DNA of 64,000 bases from Diphasiastrum complanatum (lineage: Eukaryota; Streptophyta; Lycopodiopsida; Lycopodiales; Lycopodiaceae), in contig MU832160.1 in the NCBI GenBank assembly GCA_029204225.1, positions 1 through 64,000 on the forward strand, in the 5' to 3' direction. Shown one piece after another: positions 33,690 to 45,480 of the stretch (its first letter is position 1; every line of letters begins with the position of its first letter). Below the pieces are notes generated by a model, which had not been told where the DNA came from, searched no databases, and worked only from the letters and a program-made list of their open reading frames with translations. A program made the translations under genes and the position numbers.

Positions 33690-34605
33690 TCACATCCATC
33701 ATTGTATTTTTCGTTGCATTTTCGCAAATTTTTCCTCGCATTTTTAAGAATAAACAAAAACAATTTGGACACTAAAAATTGTCATTTTTTTCGCAAAATA
33801 AAAAACTATTGTCGCACTTTTTCACATTTTTTTGTAGTTTTTTCGCAAAATTTTTAACATTTGTCACTTTTTTCATAATTTTTCGTGATTTTGTCGCATG
33901 ATTTTTTGTGGTTTTGTCACGTTTTTGTAGTTTTGTGTGGCATTTGTCGCCTATTTTTGTTGCATATTTTCACATATTTGTGTCAGATATTTGTGTTTTC
34001 ATAATTGTCGCATATTTTTTCATGGTTTCGTTTGCAAATTTTCGTAGATTTTTCGTTTTTTGTCGTGTTTTTCGTGTTGTTTCGTTTTTTGCAGAATTTT
34101 TGTCGCTTTTTCAAAAAAACATTACCACTTTTGTCGCATTTTTCGTAGTTTTTTTTTTGTGTCGCATTTTTTGTAGTTTTTTTGTGTGACAAAAAAAAAA
34201 CATTGACGCTTTTTTTGCAAAAAAAAAAATTCGCAATAAAAGTGTCGCATATTTGTGTCGCAAAAAATTCTTGTCGCAAACAAAGTTGGTAAAAAAAAAA
34301 TTTGTCATATTTTTCGCACAATTTTTTGACGTTTTCTTGCCCAAAAAAAAAAATTTTGTTGGTTGTATCGCAAAAAAGAAATTCGTTTTATTTTTGCGTG
34401 AATATTTCATATTTTCGCAAATTTTTGTCTCTTTTTGAAAAAAAAAAATTGTTGCGTTTTTCGCAAAAAAAATTTGAAGTTTTTTTCACATAAAAAAATT
34501 TCGCAAATTTTTGTAGTATTTTGACCTTCGGGATTTTTGTTGTAAATTTTTTGTAGCATTTTTTGTCGCCTTTTTACCAGTTGTATCACATTTGAGTTGA
34601 ATCCC
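33690..34605 (+). repeat. T-rich degenerate array in the leader of element D
   Basis: About 900 bp consist of T-runs of 3-10 bases broken by GTCGCA, TCGCAAA, GTAG and similar short words, for example TTTTTGTCGCATTTTTCG. A-runs appear in the middle. It ends just before the gag start at 34616, so it is the element's leader. The open frames through it are Phe- or Lys-rich artefacts. Confidence 0.8.
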
Positions 34606-34615
34606 GTCAGTTCTC

Positions 34616-37540
34616 ATGGCCAACTTACCAGAAGAACTTATGGATGAGTTTACACCGCCCAATTATCCAAATGATGAGAACAAACCCTATCGTCTTAGAT
34701 CTCAGGTGAATCAAGATCCTGGACCATCCAGGTGGAGACCCAATCAGTCTAAAAATCTTGATGATCAACCTGTTCACAATGCTCATCATACTACCCGATC
34801 TGATAAACGAACACCCCGACTGGAATTTTACCAAAGTTCGATGGTAATATGACCCTCATAGATTTTTACAAGTCTTTGAGAATGCATGTGAAGTGTATGG
34901 AGAATATATTGACAATGCAAAAGTCCAACTTTTTTCGATAACCATGGTAGATAAAGCACGAGAGTGGTTTTTCAACCTCAATCGTGATGATCAACAAGAC
35001 TGGTCAGAGCTGAAAGAGTCTGTTCTTAAACGCTTCTAACCTTTCCGACTCACAGAAAGCCCATTTGTACGTCTTAGTAATATAAAAATAAAAAAAGATG
35101 ATTGTGTACGTGACTATATTGAGCGCTTTAAGCGTCTCGGAAGTCAAGTCCAGGAACAACCAACTAATAAAATGTTGATCATATGGTTTGTCGTTGGTCT
35201 TCCCAGACGCCTCCGGAAAGAGCTTAAACCCAACGAAGAGTATTTTACTCTTAAATTTGCTATGTCCGACGCCATTCGTGAAGAAGATGAAGGTTCTAAT
35301 GATGAGGACCAGAAAGAGAAAAAAGCTCACCATGTATTCCTTGATAACCGTCCAAGTGAGCCTCGAGATTTCGACCAGGTCTGGAAATCTCAGTTTGAAT
35401 TGATGAATCAACAACATCAACAACAAATGGAAAAACTCAACAAAGAGTTTCAGAAAGCCTTGAAATCTTTCCAAAGTCAGTTGCTAGGGCAATTGCCATC
35501 CGATAATACTATCCATCGACGAGAAGACACCTGGTGGCCAATGTCGTGGTCCACATACCGGTAATGAGTGCCCATTACACCGTCCCTACGAACCACAACA
35601 ACGTTTACTGTGTGATACGACCACCCATACCACATCCAGCTGTAGGTACAACCCACGCAACATGCAATACTCTCGACCTCAGCAATATGCCCCATGCGCA
35701 CACCCACAAGCACCATATAACCCACGTTATATGACACCAGTCCAACTCCAGGAATTACCTAGACAACAACTACCTCCACAACAACAACGCTTGGCACTTA
35801 CAGGTCCAAGAGGATCTGCTCCACCCAACAGGCCAAACCAACAGAACCGACCTCCAGTTCAGGCCCATGTAGTACAGAATACCTCCTATGATACACCAGC
35901 CTATGACACTACTTATGATGATGTTCATCCTGTCACATACATAGATGAGGCATCTACGTCCTCTTCTAATAAGCAATATTATTTTGAGGAATCACCTACT
36001 GAAGTATATTAAAATGGTTATGCCATTTTCCCTTCAGCACTTCAAAAGAGATAGTTTGTCTGCTTAGAAACCACTCACTTTTAGAGTGATGTCAACTTCG
36101 ATATGAGTTTGTAGCTGAATGTGCTGATTGTATCAGGAAGCATTGCTATAAAGATTGCACTAACCAAACCAAAAAGACTATTCCAGCACGTAGGGTATCG
36201 GAAGAGTCGTTGCATGCTGTCACACGTGCACAACATCGTGCCTTACATGAGAACAATAACCCATCACATCCACATCCTCCTGCTAATACTTCCATGATTC
36301 CACGTATTAGAAAAAGTATGGGCTCAAAATGAGCCCTTTGTAAAGATGCTTTTGTTGACTTCTCACCATTTTATCGTTCAAATAGACCAATAACATTCAT
36401 CCATGTGTGAAGTACTGTTACAATGATTGATAGCCTGAAATCTTTTAATATTTTCTGTCTATAGTTTTGTGTTTTTGAAATTCATGCCAAAAAATGAAAA
36501 ACCATTTTATTGAGTAATAGTTGTTGTCTGTGTGTCTTTTCGTTGCTGCCCACAGAGCATACTTCTATGCTTAAATTGCGTCGAGTTAACCAATATAGGT
36601 TAAACGACGGGTAGCACCAGAAATACAAAATGTTGCCAGATAGTCTTCTCTCTCCATGTTATCTCTCTCTAAAGTCAAACTTGCTTAAAGGGCCCATTTT
36701 GAGCCCATATTTTCCCTAATTTGAATCTTACCCTGACCCTATAGAAGCTCAAAGGCAATACCATAAGTTCCGAGATGAGTTTGATAGAGCTGAAGCTAGA
36801 ATTTCTACTCTGCCATTCGCCCAGTTACCTACGCAGGGGCAACCGTCATGAGGAATAGAGGTTCTTTTCAATCTCTTACAAGCTCAAATCACCATGCCCT
36901 TCTACACGGCCGTCAAGTTTTCAAACCCCTGCGGGATGCCATATTGCATAGCTCCCAGCAGCTTGATGTACCAGATGAGTCAAGACATCCGAAATTTGCT
37001 GAAGTGGTTCATACTATTGACATGAGCTTACTTCATATAGGTGTTGCTAAAGGTAACAACATCACTTTAGTCCAAATTGCTCTTGAAGATTGTTTCAAAA
37101 TGGCTTTCATTACAGAGTTTGGTACCTTTGCATAGAACATTATGCCATTCGGTCCGTGCAATGCCCCATCCACATTTCAAAGGGTGATGTAACGAGCTTT
37201 CAAGGATCTGTTGCACAAGAATCTAGAGATTTATCTCATGGTGTGCATTCCTCTCAAGATAAGCATCTTGATGCCCTTGAACAAGTATTCATTCACTATC
37301 AAAGGTTTGGAATTTCATTAGATCCCGACAAGTGCCAGATCTGGGTCACCCATGGTGTGGTACTAGGGTTCATACTTGGAATAAGGCCGTACCTAGGACC
37401 TATTCTGTTGGACGCAAAAACAAGATTCATTACATTTGAAGCCATCGAGAAGAAGGTCGGCTACAAGAAATCTCTTGATAGAAGAAAAGCTGAAAAGAGC
37501 AAGCAAGAGACTCTCAGCTACGTAGGGCTATCCTGATAAG
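34616..37540 (+). pseudogene. element D: Gypsy gag-RT relic, many frameshifts
   Basis: The frame from 34616 encodes a Gypsy gag N-terminus; in shifted frames follow FLQVFENACEVYGEY, MVDKAREWFFNL and, at 35172-35564, FVVGLPRRLRKELKPNEEYF and a QQHQQQMEKL coiled-coil-like stretch. All match element C. A Pro/Gln-rich part follows (35662-36012). RT pieces lie at 36848-37380 in changing frames (FKMAFITEFGTFA, then GISLDPDKCQIWVTHGVVLG). The part between the RT entry and the YxDD region is damaged and integrase is missing. A MITE interrupts it at 36310-36716. Confidence 0.85.
36310..36716. mobile_element. MITE of 407 bp inside element D
   Basis: The 30-bp ends are inverted repeats: left 36310-36339 and right 36687-36716 share TATGGGCTCAAAATG and GCCCTTT with few mismatches. 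Both ends are flanked by TA. The interior has no coding region. Gypsy sequence resumes directly after it. The TA flanks would suit a Tc1/mariner-type (Stowaway-like) MITE, but the end sequence is not the standard Stowaway one. Confidence 0.75.
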
Positions 37541-38979
37541 TTGCTGCACCTTTGAAATTTTGTCAAGAAGAGCAACAACGAAGCCAATAAGTTCTTGGTT
37601 TTACATAGGCAAATGTTGATCTATGCCTTTCCAAGAATCACACGTCGAATCTGAAGCAATGCAATGGGACCTACAACACCATAGGGAGAGGATAATGTTA
37701 GCTGATGCCATGCCCCGAGGTGTCAATGCAGAGCCTCTCCACTCAAAAGGGCTTCTAGCAGAGATGAAAATGAGAGCCGAGTCTGAGAGCACAAGAATTA
37801 TAGTGCTAGGCTAAAATATATAGTTGTGAACCCCATGATGGTACGTCCCAAAAGATGGATATCCATGTGGGAGCTAGCAAATTAGATTATCTCAACTTGA
37901 GTTATGTTTTTAAATATAGAGGCCTCCTATTATCAAGTAAGAAGTGGAACTCAAATCTTTATAGATTGGGGTTCACTCTGTTGCAAGAAGTGGACTCCAA
38001 AGTATTATGCAATTGAGTTCTATAGCTCGTGGGTATAGATAGGAGCCCCCTCATCAAGTTCTAGAGCATGTAATTTGTACTAAAATGATGTTGCTTTGCT
38101 AATTGAAGATCATTCTACTTGTGTTTCTTCCCATGCTCATCTTAATGCATTTTGTTTGGGTACTGATGTATGAATGTGCATGTTGATGCTTTCTTCTCTT
38201 AAAGTTTGGTTTGGAATAAGTATCAGGTAGATGTGCAAGACTTGGAGATTGATCTACCATTCCACTGTTTTCTGATGTCTCCTGGTTTCTATTCCCCGAG
38301 AAGTTCTTATTACAATTGTTGAGTGACAGTTGTAGGAAGCACTTTGTAGGATTTCCATTGCTTTAGTCTAGAAGTTGTTGAACTGATGTTGATTCTCTAA
38401 TTTCAATAGGAGTAGATTGAGTTTGATTCCCCGTTCTTGCTTAGTTTAGTTTAGCAATAATCTACAGTCTGTAGGCAATAATGAATCAATATGAAACAGA
38501 ACTGTAAAAAACGAGTTAATGACAGATCCTATATCCAAGATGAGCTACCATTTTCAAATAAGGTTCTGAATCAAATTGTAGGTGTGCCTTTGACAGACGG
38601 GTACATAATTGCTATACTACAACCAGATTCCGTGACTGAGCCATTGATTTGTAACCACTTAAATCCTTGTCAAACTGAATCTGTCAAGCTTCCATTGTGA
38701 CAGCCGAGTAGATGCCATCCGTAGTAGAATCATTCATGAGAGATCCTACTACAACATGACTGGCCATTGGTAAGCAGGTTCTGTGAGGCAGAATCGTTGC
38801 TAGAGACACTGAAGATCTTTGCACAAACATTGAGAGAGTAGCTGCTAATAGAGTTTTAATAGGCGTTGGTAGATCAGTAGAGCCAGTAGAGCGAGCCGCA
38901 AACAAAAACATTTGTTGTTTTTCAAAGGAGTGCTTTGTGCATTGAAACTGGTTGAAAGAGAAGATCAGGTCATTGCTAC
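37541..38979. other. no recognised gene
   Basis: Several short frames (for example 37623-37814 and 38491-38700) have protein-like composition but match nothing I know. A 5' LTR or PBS of element E would be expected in the right part; I could not find one. Confidence 0.4.
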
Positions 38980-40700
38980 ATGGCTACATCAAGTGGAGTC
39001 ATGTTGGAAGCCAATGATAGGCTTATCTCAAGTAACTACTCATTGTGGAAGTGAGGATGGAACTACTTCTTGAGATGAATGATGTTTTGGATATTGTTAT
39101 AGGTCTGGAGGAGAGACCAGAAATACAACAAGATCAAGTGAGATATGACAAGAGGGCCAAGAAGGCTCTACACATGATCAAGATGAATGTTACCAATGAG
39201 CTTCTCAAGAAAGTTGGTAAAAGTACATCATCTAAGGATGCTTGGGATTCATTGAAGAAGCTTTATGATGTGAAAAGTACTGTACTAAGGACCATAAATG
39301 GATCTTTGAATGATCCACAAGGTGATTGTATGCTTGTTAAACAATCTATCATAAACTAGTCATCAGAAAGCAAGATCTAGTTTAGCAGCTTGATAGGAAA
39401 CAAGTAGAGACAATCAAAGCATTGATCAATTAGTATAATCCAACTCCACACGTGTGGAAATAAGGCTGTAGTACGGCCTGTAGACAGTGTTTACAAAGTG
39501 CCAAAGCTGGGTTTCATTGGAAAAATAGAGTAATCACCATACAATGAGAGGAAACTCGAGTTTCTCCTTGAGGCTCCAAAAAGTTTCTATCTTCTCACTA
39601 TGGAGAATGGGAATACATAGTAAAACACACTTCCTTTGCAAAGTTAGGTGAAAATACAGCATGTAATAAGGAAGTAGACTCTACTTTCTTGCCCTAATGT
39701 GAAAACCGTAGCCTAGATCCAAGAGTCATGCTTGGTAGGTGCATGGTAGGTACAAATCTCATCATAAATCATGGTCTAGATCCTACAAAGTAGGAATCAC
39801 TACCAAATAGACACAACCACTCCTCTTGACTCGTGGTAACCTACTTTAGGTGTGTATGTACAAGTGGCACTTTGGCCATTGAAGTAACCAACAAACAATA
39901 TTGACAAAATGTACAATATTCTACATGGCTAGATTTGCCAATGTAGGCAATTTTTTACATATGAATCCAAGTCTACTTCTAGAGTGTTGACTCTAAGAAG
40001 ACAAATCTTTTATTATTTTTAAAAGAATGAAGAAAGTCCAAATACTTTTATTTTGAGGGTGATAGCATTGAATGATGAGTTGGCTTGCATTGATGAAACC
40101 ATTAAGGAAGGAGATCTTGTTCAAGTTATTCTTAATGGATTGTTGGATGCTCATGCTGACATTGTTCAAAGTATTGCTATTCAAAAGACTTTGCCAAGTT
40201 TGATTGATCTTCAAGAGATCTGGATCAATGAAGAATAAAGGCTTCAATCAAGAGGTGGATCTTCATCAACATCTCAAGTTGGAGAGGAGACTATGTTCAT
40301 CAAGGGCAAAAGCAAAAGTAAGTGTTCTAAAGGCAAAGATAAAGTGTATGCTTCTTCGATGGCAAAAATAAAGATAGATCAAAGTTCAAGTGCTTCTATT
40401 GTGGCATCAAAGGACACTTTGCAAGTGAGTGCTACAAGAAGAAGAGAGATCAAGGAGACAAGCAAGGTAAACTTACTCTTGATGAGGATGGTTTGGATGT
40501 TCAAGATGCAAATGATGATGCTTTTGTGATGTCTTCATGTATGCTTGCTAATGATGGAGATCTGGATCCATGGTGGATTGATAGTGGAGCAAGTTCACAC
40601 ATGACTTTTCACAAAGAGTATTTCACTTCTTTGTTGGCATATAGAGATGACAAGATGGTGACCTACATGGCCAATGATGGTGAGTGTGCAATACGTGCAA
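38980..40700 (+). pseudogene. Copia gag and protease of element E, interrupted
   Basis: The gag start at 38980 encodes MATSSGVMLEANDRLISSNY and breaks after a single-base loss near 39050; 39045-39268 continues with DQVRYDKRAKKALHMIKMNV. After the solo LTR, gag resumes at 39960 with RVLTLRRQIF and 40053-40238 (LACIDETIKEGDLVQVILNG). The knuckle CFYCGIKGHFASEC lies near 40390-40431 in another frame. The protease has WWIDSGASSHMTFHKEYF with the DSGA active site intact (about 40572-40623) and ends at the next insertion after GECAIR. Confidence 0.88.
39264..39964 (+). mobile_element. solo LTR with perfect 5-bp target duplication, inside gag of element E
   Basis: TATGA at 39264-39268 is repeated at 39960-39964. 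Between them 691 bp start TGTGAAAAGTAC and end TTTTTTACA. Removing the insert and one TATGA restores the gag reading (K-L-Y-E-S-K-S-T). No internal retroelement sequence remains, so it is a solo LTR formed by recombination between two LTRs. It holds the 14-bp palindrome TCCACACGTGTGGA at 39445-39458. Confidence 0.92.
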
Positions 40701-41550
40701 TTTTGTATATGTTTGTTATTTAACATGTTTTACTCTATTCCGTTGAGTACCAAAAATACAATGCACTATGGACGCATGGACACTTTCGTACAGAGTGCAT
40801 TGACAAAAATAAAAACAAGTACGATTGTGGAGTCATGGCAAATTTTACCCAAGAGAGTCGAGCAAGCACAATGGACACCAATTTACTCTCTTCTCAACTT
40901 GTTTATTGTGGGAAAATCAATGACATCCTCGAAGTTGGATTTAGGCAATTCAACTTTTTCATATTTGATGTCAAACGGTTCAAAGTTTTTTGAAATGGTC
41001 CCAATGCAACTGCCAGGAAATATGAGAGTGGTTATTTTACCATTGACTCTACCAAGCTTTGGACAATCAAAGTGATACATTTGTTTTTCCTCAACAATGT
41101 GAGCAGGTACATTTATTCTCTGTCTTCAAGATGTCTATGCTCTTTTATTGTCAATCAATCAATTTTCAGTATACTGCAAAAAACTGTATATTGTGTGTAT
41201 ACCCAAGCAACTGTAACATAGCTATGGATACTAAATACGAGTCAATGTTTATAACAACATTGACCAATTACAAGTGGTCTTTCACCCCGATCATTCAGAT
41301 CCCAGATAGTGGTACGTGATTCAAGTCGCTCCTCGAAGTAAAAGAATTTTTGAAGATAGAGATGCCATGGAGGACATGGTCCTGCCAACTGATGCACCTC
41401 ATGAACAAGATCATGATGATGGATTCGATGACACATTTTTAGAGGATGATCATGTGCAAGCTTCACAAGCTAATGACGATGTTGAGCATGATACATAATC
41501 ATCGAATGGATCGACGACACATGACACACCTTCTCGATCTCACTCGTTGT
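40700..41550 (+). mobile_element. foreign segment with CACTA transposase-like (DUF4216-like) peptides
   Basis: The sequence between protease and integrase is not Copia. Peptides in shifted frames such as YDCGVMANFTQESRAS, VYCGKINDILEV, and SDTFVFPQQCEQV (41065-41103) resemble the region C-terminal to the transposase of plant CACTA (En/Spm) elements. It continues into an acidic, His-rich stretch (41316-41498). Terminal repeats were not identified, so the boundaries and the insertion mechanism are uncertain. Confidence 0.5.
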
Positions 41551-41589
41551 CATCGTGGTCTTCCCAATTCTTTATCAAGCATGAATCAT

Positions 41590-42432
41590 GTTTGTGAGAA
41601 ATGTGCTTTATCAGAGTCACATATGTTATCTTACAAGAGATCTACATCAAGGTCAAGTAAGCCTTTTTAGCTTGTGCATTTGGATATTCATGGTGTGACT
41701 ACAAATAGCAATGGAGGTGCTAAGATGTATGTGACTTTTATTGATGATTTTAGTAGATTTTTTTGGGTATATCTACTGAAGATCAGAGATGAGATGTTTG
41801 ATGTCTTTTTCAAGTTCAAGATTGCAAGGGAGGTCCAATTTTCTACAAAGATCAAGTACTTGAGGAGTGACAATGATGGTGAGTACATTTCTACCAAGTT
41901 CAAAGCATTTTGTGATGTAAATGGGATCAAGAGGGAGTACACAAGCCCAAGGACACCACAACAAAATGGAGTGGCCAAGAGGAAGAATAGAATCTTATGT
42001 GAAGGATCCAAAGCCATGAGGTTAGGTGCAAATCTTCCTAATTCCTTTTGGGATCAAGCTCTGTTGTGTGCTAATTTTCTATGCAATAGATGGCCGAGTG
42101 TGGTATTGGATGGAAAAATCCCTTTTGAGGTCTTATTTGGTAGGAGGTCGAGTGTCAAGTTTTTCAAAACTTTTGGATGCATTTGCTATATCAACATTAC
42201 ACTTGATGATAGGACAAAGGAGGATCCATCTTCAAAGAAAGGTATATTTGTTGGTTATAGTGAGGTGAGCAAGGCTTACAAAGTTTTTATTCCTTCAACT
42301 AAGAAAGTGGCCATTGGCAAAGATGTCATTTTTTATGAAGGAAACTTTCCAAAAGTTTCTTCAAGTGGTGGTGTGGATGTTGGACCTAAATTTCTTAATG
42401 TTGAGGACATTGATGATACTTTGGATGTGTAG
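41590..42432 (+). pseudogene. Copia integrase of element E, catalytic Glu replaced by Lys
   Basis: The end of the zinc-binding part (VCEKCALSE) is followed by a stop at about 41668 and then a 253-codon frame with the catalytic core: HLDIHG (first Asp), YLRSDNDGEY (second Asp) and TPQQNGVAKRKNR. In Copia integrases the last block is NGVAERKNR and its Glu completes the D,D,E triad; here codon 41977-41979 is AAG, a single G-to-A change from GAG. The core ends with FGCICYI and GIFVGYSEVSKAYKVF, as usual. Confidence 0.92.
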
Positions 42433-43115
42433 TTGAGTCAAGACAAAAAGAGGAGTGGATCCAAGCAATGGATCTTGAGTATTAAGCTTTGATGAAGAAT
42501 GACACATGGAGATTGGTGAAACTTCCAAAAGACAAGAAGGCTATTGGATGCAATTGGATCTTCGAAGTGAGGACAAACCAAGATTGATCAATCAAGAAGT
42601 ACAAGGCAAGGTTGGTGGCAAAAGGATATGCTCAAGAGTATGGAATTGACTATGATAAGACCTTGCAGACGTGGCAAAGATGGTAAACATTCAGGTCATC
42701 ATATCTCTTGCAATGCTTTTGGATGGGATATATGGCAATTGGATATCACAAATGCATTCTTGAATGGTGATTTTGAGGAGGAGGTGATTATGGAGCAACC
42801 CGAGGGCTACATTTCACATGGCAAGCCTAATCATGTGTGTTTTCTACAAAAGAGTTTGTATGAACTTAAGCAAGCACCAAGGAGTTAGTATGCTAAGATT
42901 AACATCTTGTACTTTCTCGAAATGTCAAGATGAGTGAGTATGATAATTCACTTTATTATAGCTTTGTTGGAAATGATGTTACCATTCTTCTAATCTATGT
43001 GGATGATATCATTTTGAGTGGAGGCAACAATTAAGATATTAATGATATCAAGATTGCACTTAAAAAAGAGTTTGATGTGCATAATCTTGGTCTTTTGCAT
43101 TATATCTTGGAAACT
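42433..43115 (+). pseudogene. Copia reverse transcriptase of element E, deleted and truncated
   Basis: In shifted frames: [19 protein letters not shown], then a deletion or frame change, [31 protein letters not shown], and LIYVDDIILSG with an intact YVDD near 42997. It stops after FDVHNLGLLHYIL near 43110. RNase H is missing. Confidence 0.9.
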
Positions 43116-45470
43116 TTCTTGAACAAAATAGACTTCATAAAAAATTGTAGAATGGCTAGCACAATTGAGAAGCAGATAACCTACCACTAAACTTTCTCTT
43201 CACACCATTTAAACATTAGAAATTTAATTATAGATATATTAACATTTTCTTGGAAGTTTATAGCTAATTAGTGCAAAAGAAACTATGTGTCATTTTTGTA
43301 CAAAATCGTAGTTTCAATTTAAGTGAAATGATTTTCATTTTTGGCCATAAAATAGAAATTGTAGGTATACCTCTGAATTACATAACACGCTAGATAACAT
43401 TCACACTTATAATTCTAATATCACACCATCCATTATAAAAAAGAAACATGTTATGTGGTTTACTCTCATGACAATTTAAATCTCTACCAACACGTAAAAT
43501 TGCCATTTTGAGACCTTTGCTGATATATCCCTCACAACAATTACTTCATGAATGGAGCTGAATTTTTGCTTCTCATCATAGTTTTTATTCACAAGTTCAT
43601 TATGACCCATATAACCATATTGAGAAGGCATCTTGTATATGAACATTTCCATGAGAAACCAATAAACTTTGAAGAAGCTTTCAATCCAAAAATGTTGAAA
43701 GTAAGTCTTTTATTCTGATGTAGGTGTTATGTCCCATACTTCTTTCAAAATTTGAGCTTCAAATATGCGGCCAAACTGAGTGTCTGATATATTGAAAATA
43801 ATAAGCGCGAAAGCTTTACCATCCTTTGATTTCCATTCATGGATTACTGATGCATGCAAAGTCCCAACCCATTACTTATGGACTGCATGGCCTCCTATGT
43901 GTCTACACGCATTTGCATGGGCGTTACTGGCCCTCATACCTATTGCATGATATGCATGCATGCCTTTGACTCACACTGTCCTCAACCTTTGATGGTTAGC
44001 TACATCTAGGAGTATTATTGGGTCAAAATTGATATGGTCTCTCTCTCTCTCCTAGATGAAATTAAATCTTTTTATTCAAAATTGCAAGAATCATTTCATC
44101 AACTACATCATTTTGCAAAATTCATCTTCGCTTAAATGATTTTCATCATCACTCACTATGAAACTACTTCTTCATTTTGACTATTAGAATTTCTATTGTC
44201 AACATCTATGAGAGTGCTTCATGTATGGTTTGAAGATTTACTACATCCCTAGGTATCATAGTCAAATATTCTATTCTTAAAATTAAGATTTTTCCATTTC
44301 ATTCTCAACATTCACACCCTCCAATACTCGTCGTGCTCCTGGCACAACTTTTGAGCTACAAGTCACCAAGTATTGTTTGGTCGATCAACTTGACAAAACA
44401 CCTATTTTCTTATTGTCGTGTTTTTGTACATTTATCAGAATCAATCTAAAATGTATGCAGTCTTGTTCAAAATCACAAAGCTTTTCGAGAAGACAATACT
44501 CCACATGAACATGTTTTGTTTCCACGTGTCAATCTTTTTTATCATAACGTATACATTGTTTTGGCCTAAATACATATTTTGCATATCAAATTCAAGTTAT
44601 GAAATATGTCTCTTTTGATAAGACTTTTGGCTAAAAGTAAAAAAAATTTAAAATAGACAAAAAATACAATATTCGTTTTTTTAATTGTTCTTTTTTGGAA
44701 GGACTTCAATAAATTCATGAAATTGTTGGACTAAGTCATCACTTCTCCTCGGACAAAACACCTTGATGAAGCTATTATATCACATTAAAATCAACAAGAG
44801 AATTTGCTTCCTTGATCACACCCCTTTTTCAAATACAACGGTCACTAAAATGATGATATTGCCTTCAATGTAATACCTTATTTCCCTTGATTCCAAAACT
44901 TTTATATTGAAACAAGCCTAAAAGATCAAATTTGAATAGTTCTAATTGAGAGGAATCTCTAGACTCTAAGCATTCTGGTTACAAAAAAGGTCATTTCCCT
45001 GTGAAGTGACAACCAAGGAACACTAGTTGCAATATAATTGAGGCCCCCAATCATTTCAAAATAGTATATTTTCTACGGGATAGATTTATAGGTAACAGAC
45101 ATGCAAGATTTGTTGAACGAACAGCATACGCGATATGTTGTTGAACACTAGCTCGTATGGACTTTGAAGACACTAAGCAGTCAGCATGCAGCACAAAAGA
45201 ATCAATACATGAGACACAAGAATGATCTCAAAACGCAGTGACTTCTATTCATAACAGGCACTTTCAGACAAAATCCATACAATATCATAAACAAAGATAG
45301 GTCGCAACCAACTCGCTCAGGGTCAGCTGAAACTCCAAATTGGACAGTTACTATAACCAACGTTAACAAGATAAAAAAATCATACAAGAAATGAGAGTTG
45401 AACAAAAACAATTATCTGTACACTAAATCAAGCAGATACAGAAACAGCAAAGGTGTCAATCTGAGGATGA
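43116..45470. other. AT-rich intergenic sequence downstream of AP2
   Basis: No gene or recognised repeat. It separates the end of element E from the AP2 gene's 3' end. Confidence 0.55.
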
Positions 45471-45474
45471 AAGT

Positions 45475-45480
45475 TTTATT
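45475..45480 (-). terminator. candidate polyadenylation signal of AP2
   Basis: AATAAA on the minus strand about 430 bp past the stop codon. Plant signals are loose, so this is only a candidate. Confidence 0.4.

Larger units (their letters stand above)
38980..43115 (+). mobile_element. element E: pol-bearing Copia relative of A and B, broken and truncated
   Basis: Gag, protease, integrase and part of RT are present in order. Gag and protease are closely related to element B and gag to element A. It is interrupted by a solo LTR (39269-39959) and by a foreign segment with CACTA-transposase-like peptides (about 40700-41550). RT stops near 43110. No LTRs were found, so the ends are approximate. 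Confidence 0.88.

Noticed and set aside
33900-34590. Phe-rich and Lys-rich open frames on both strands
   Set aside because: They are translations of the T-rich leader array of element D and carry no protein-like signal.
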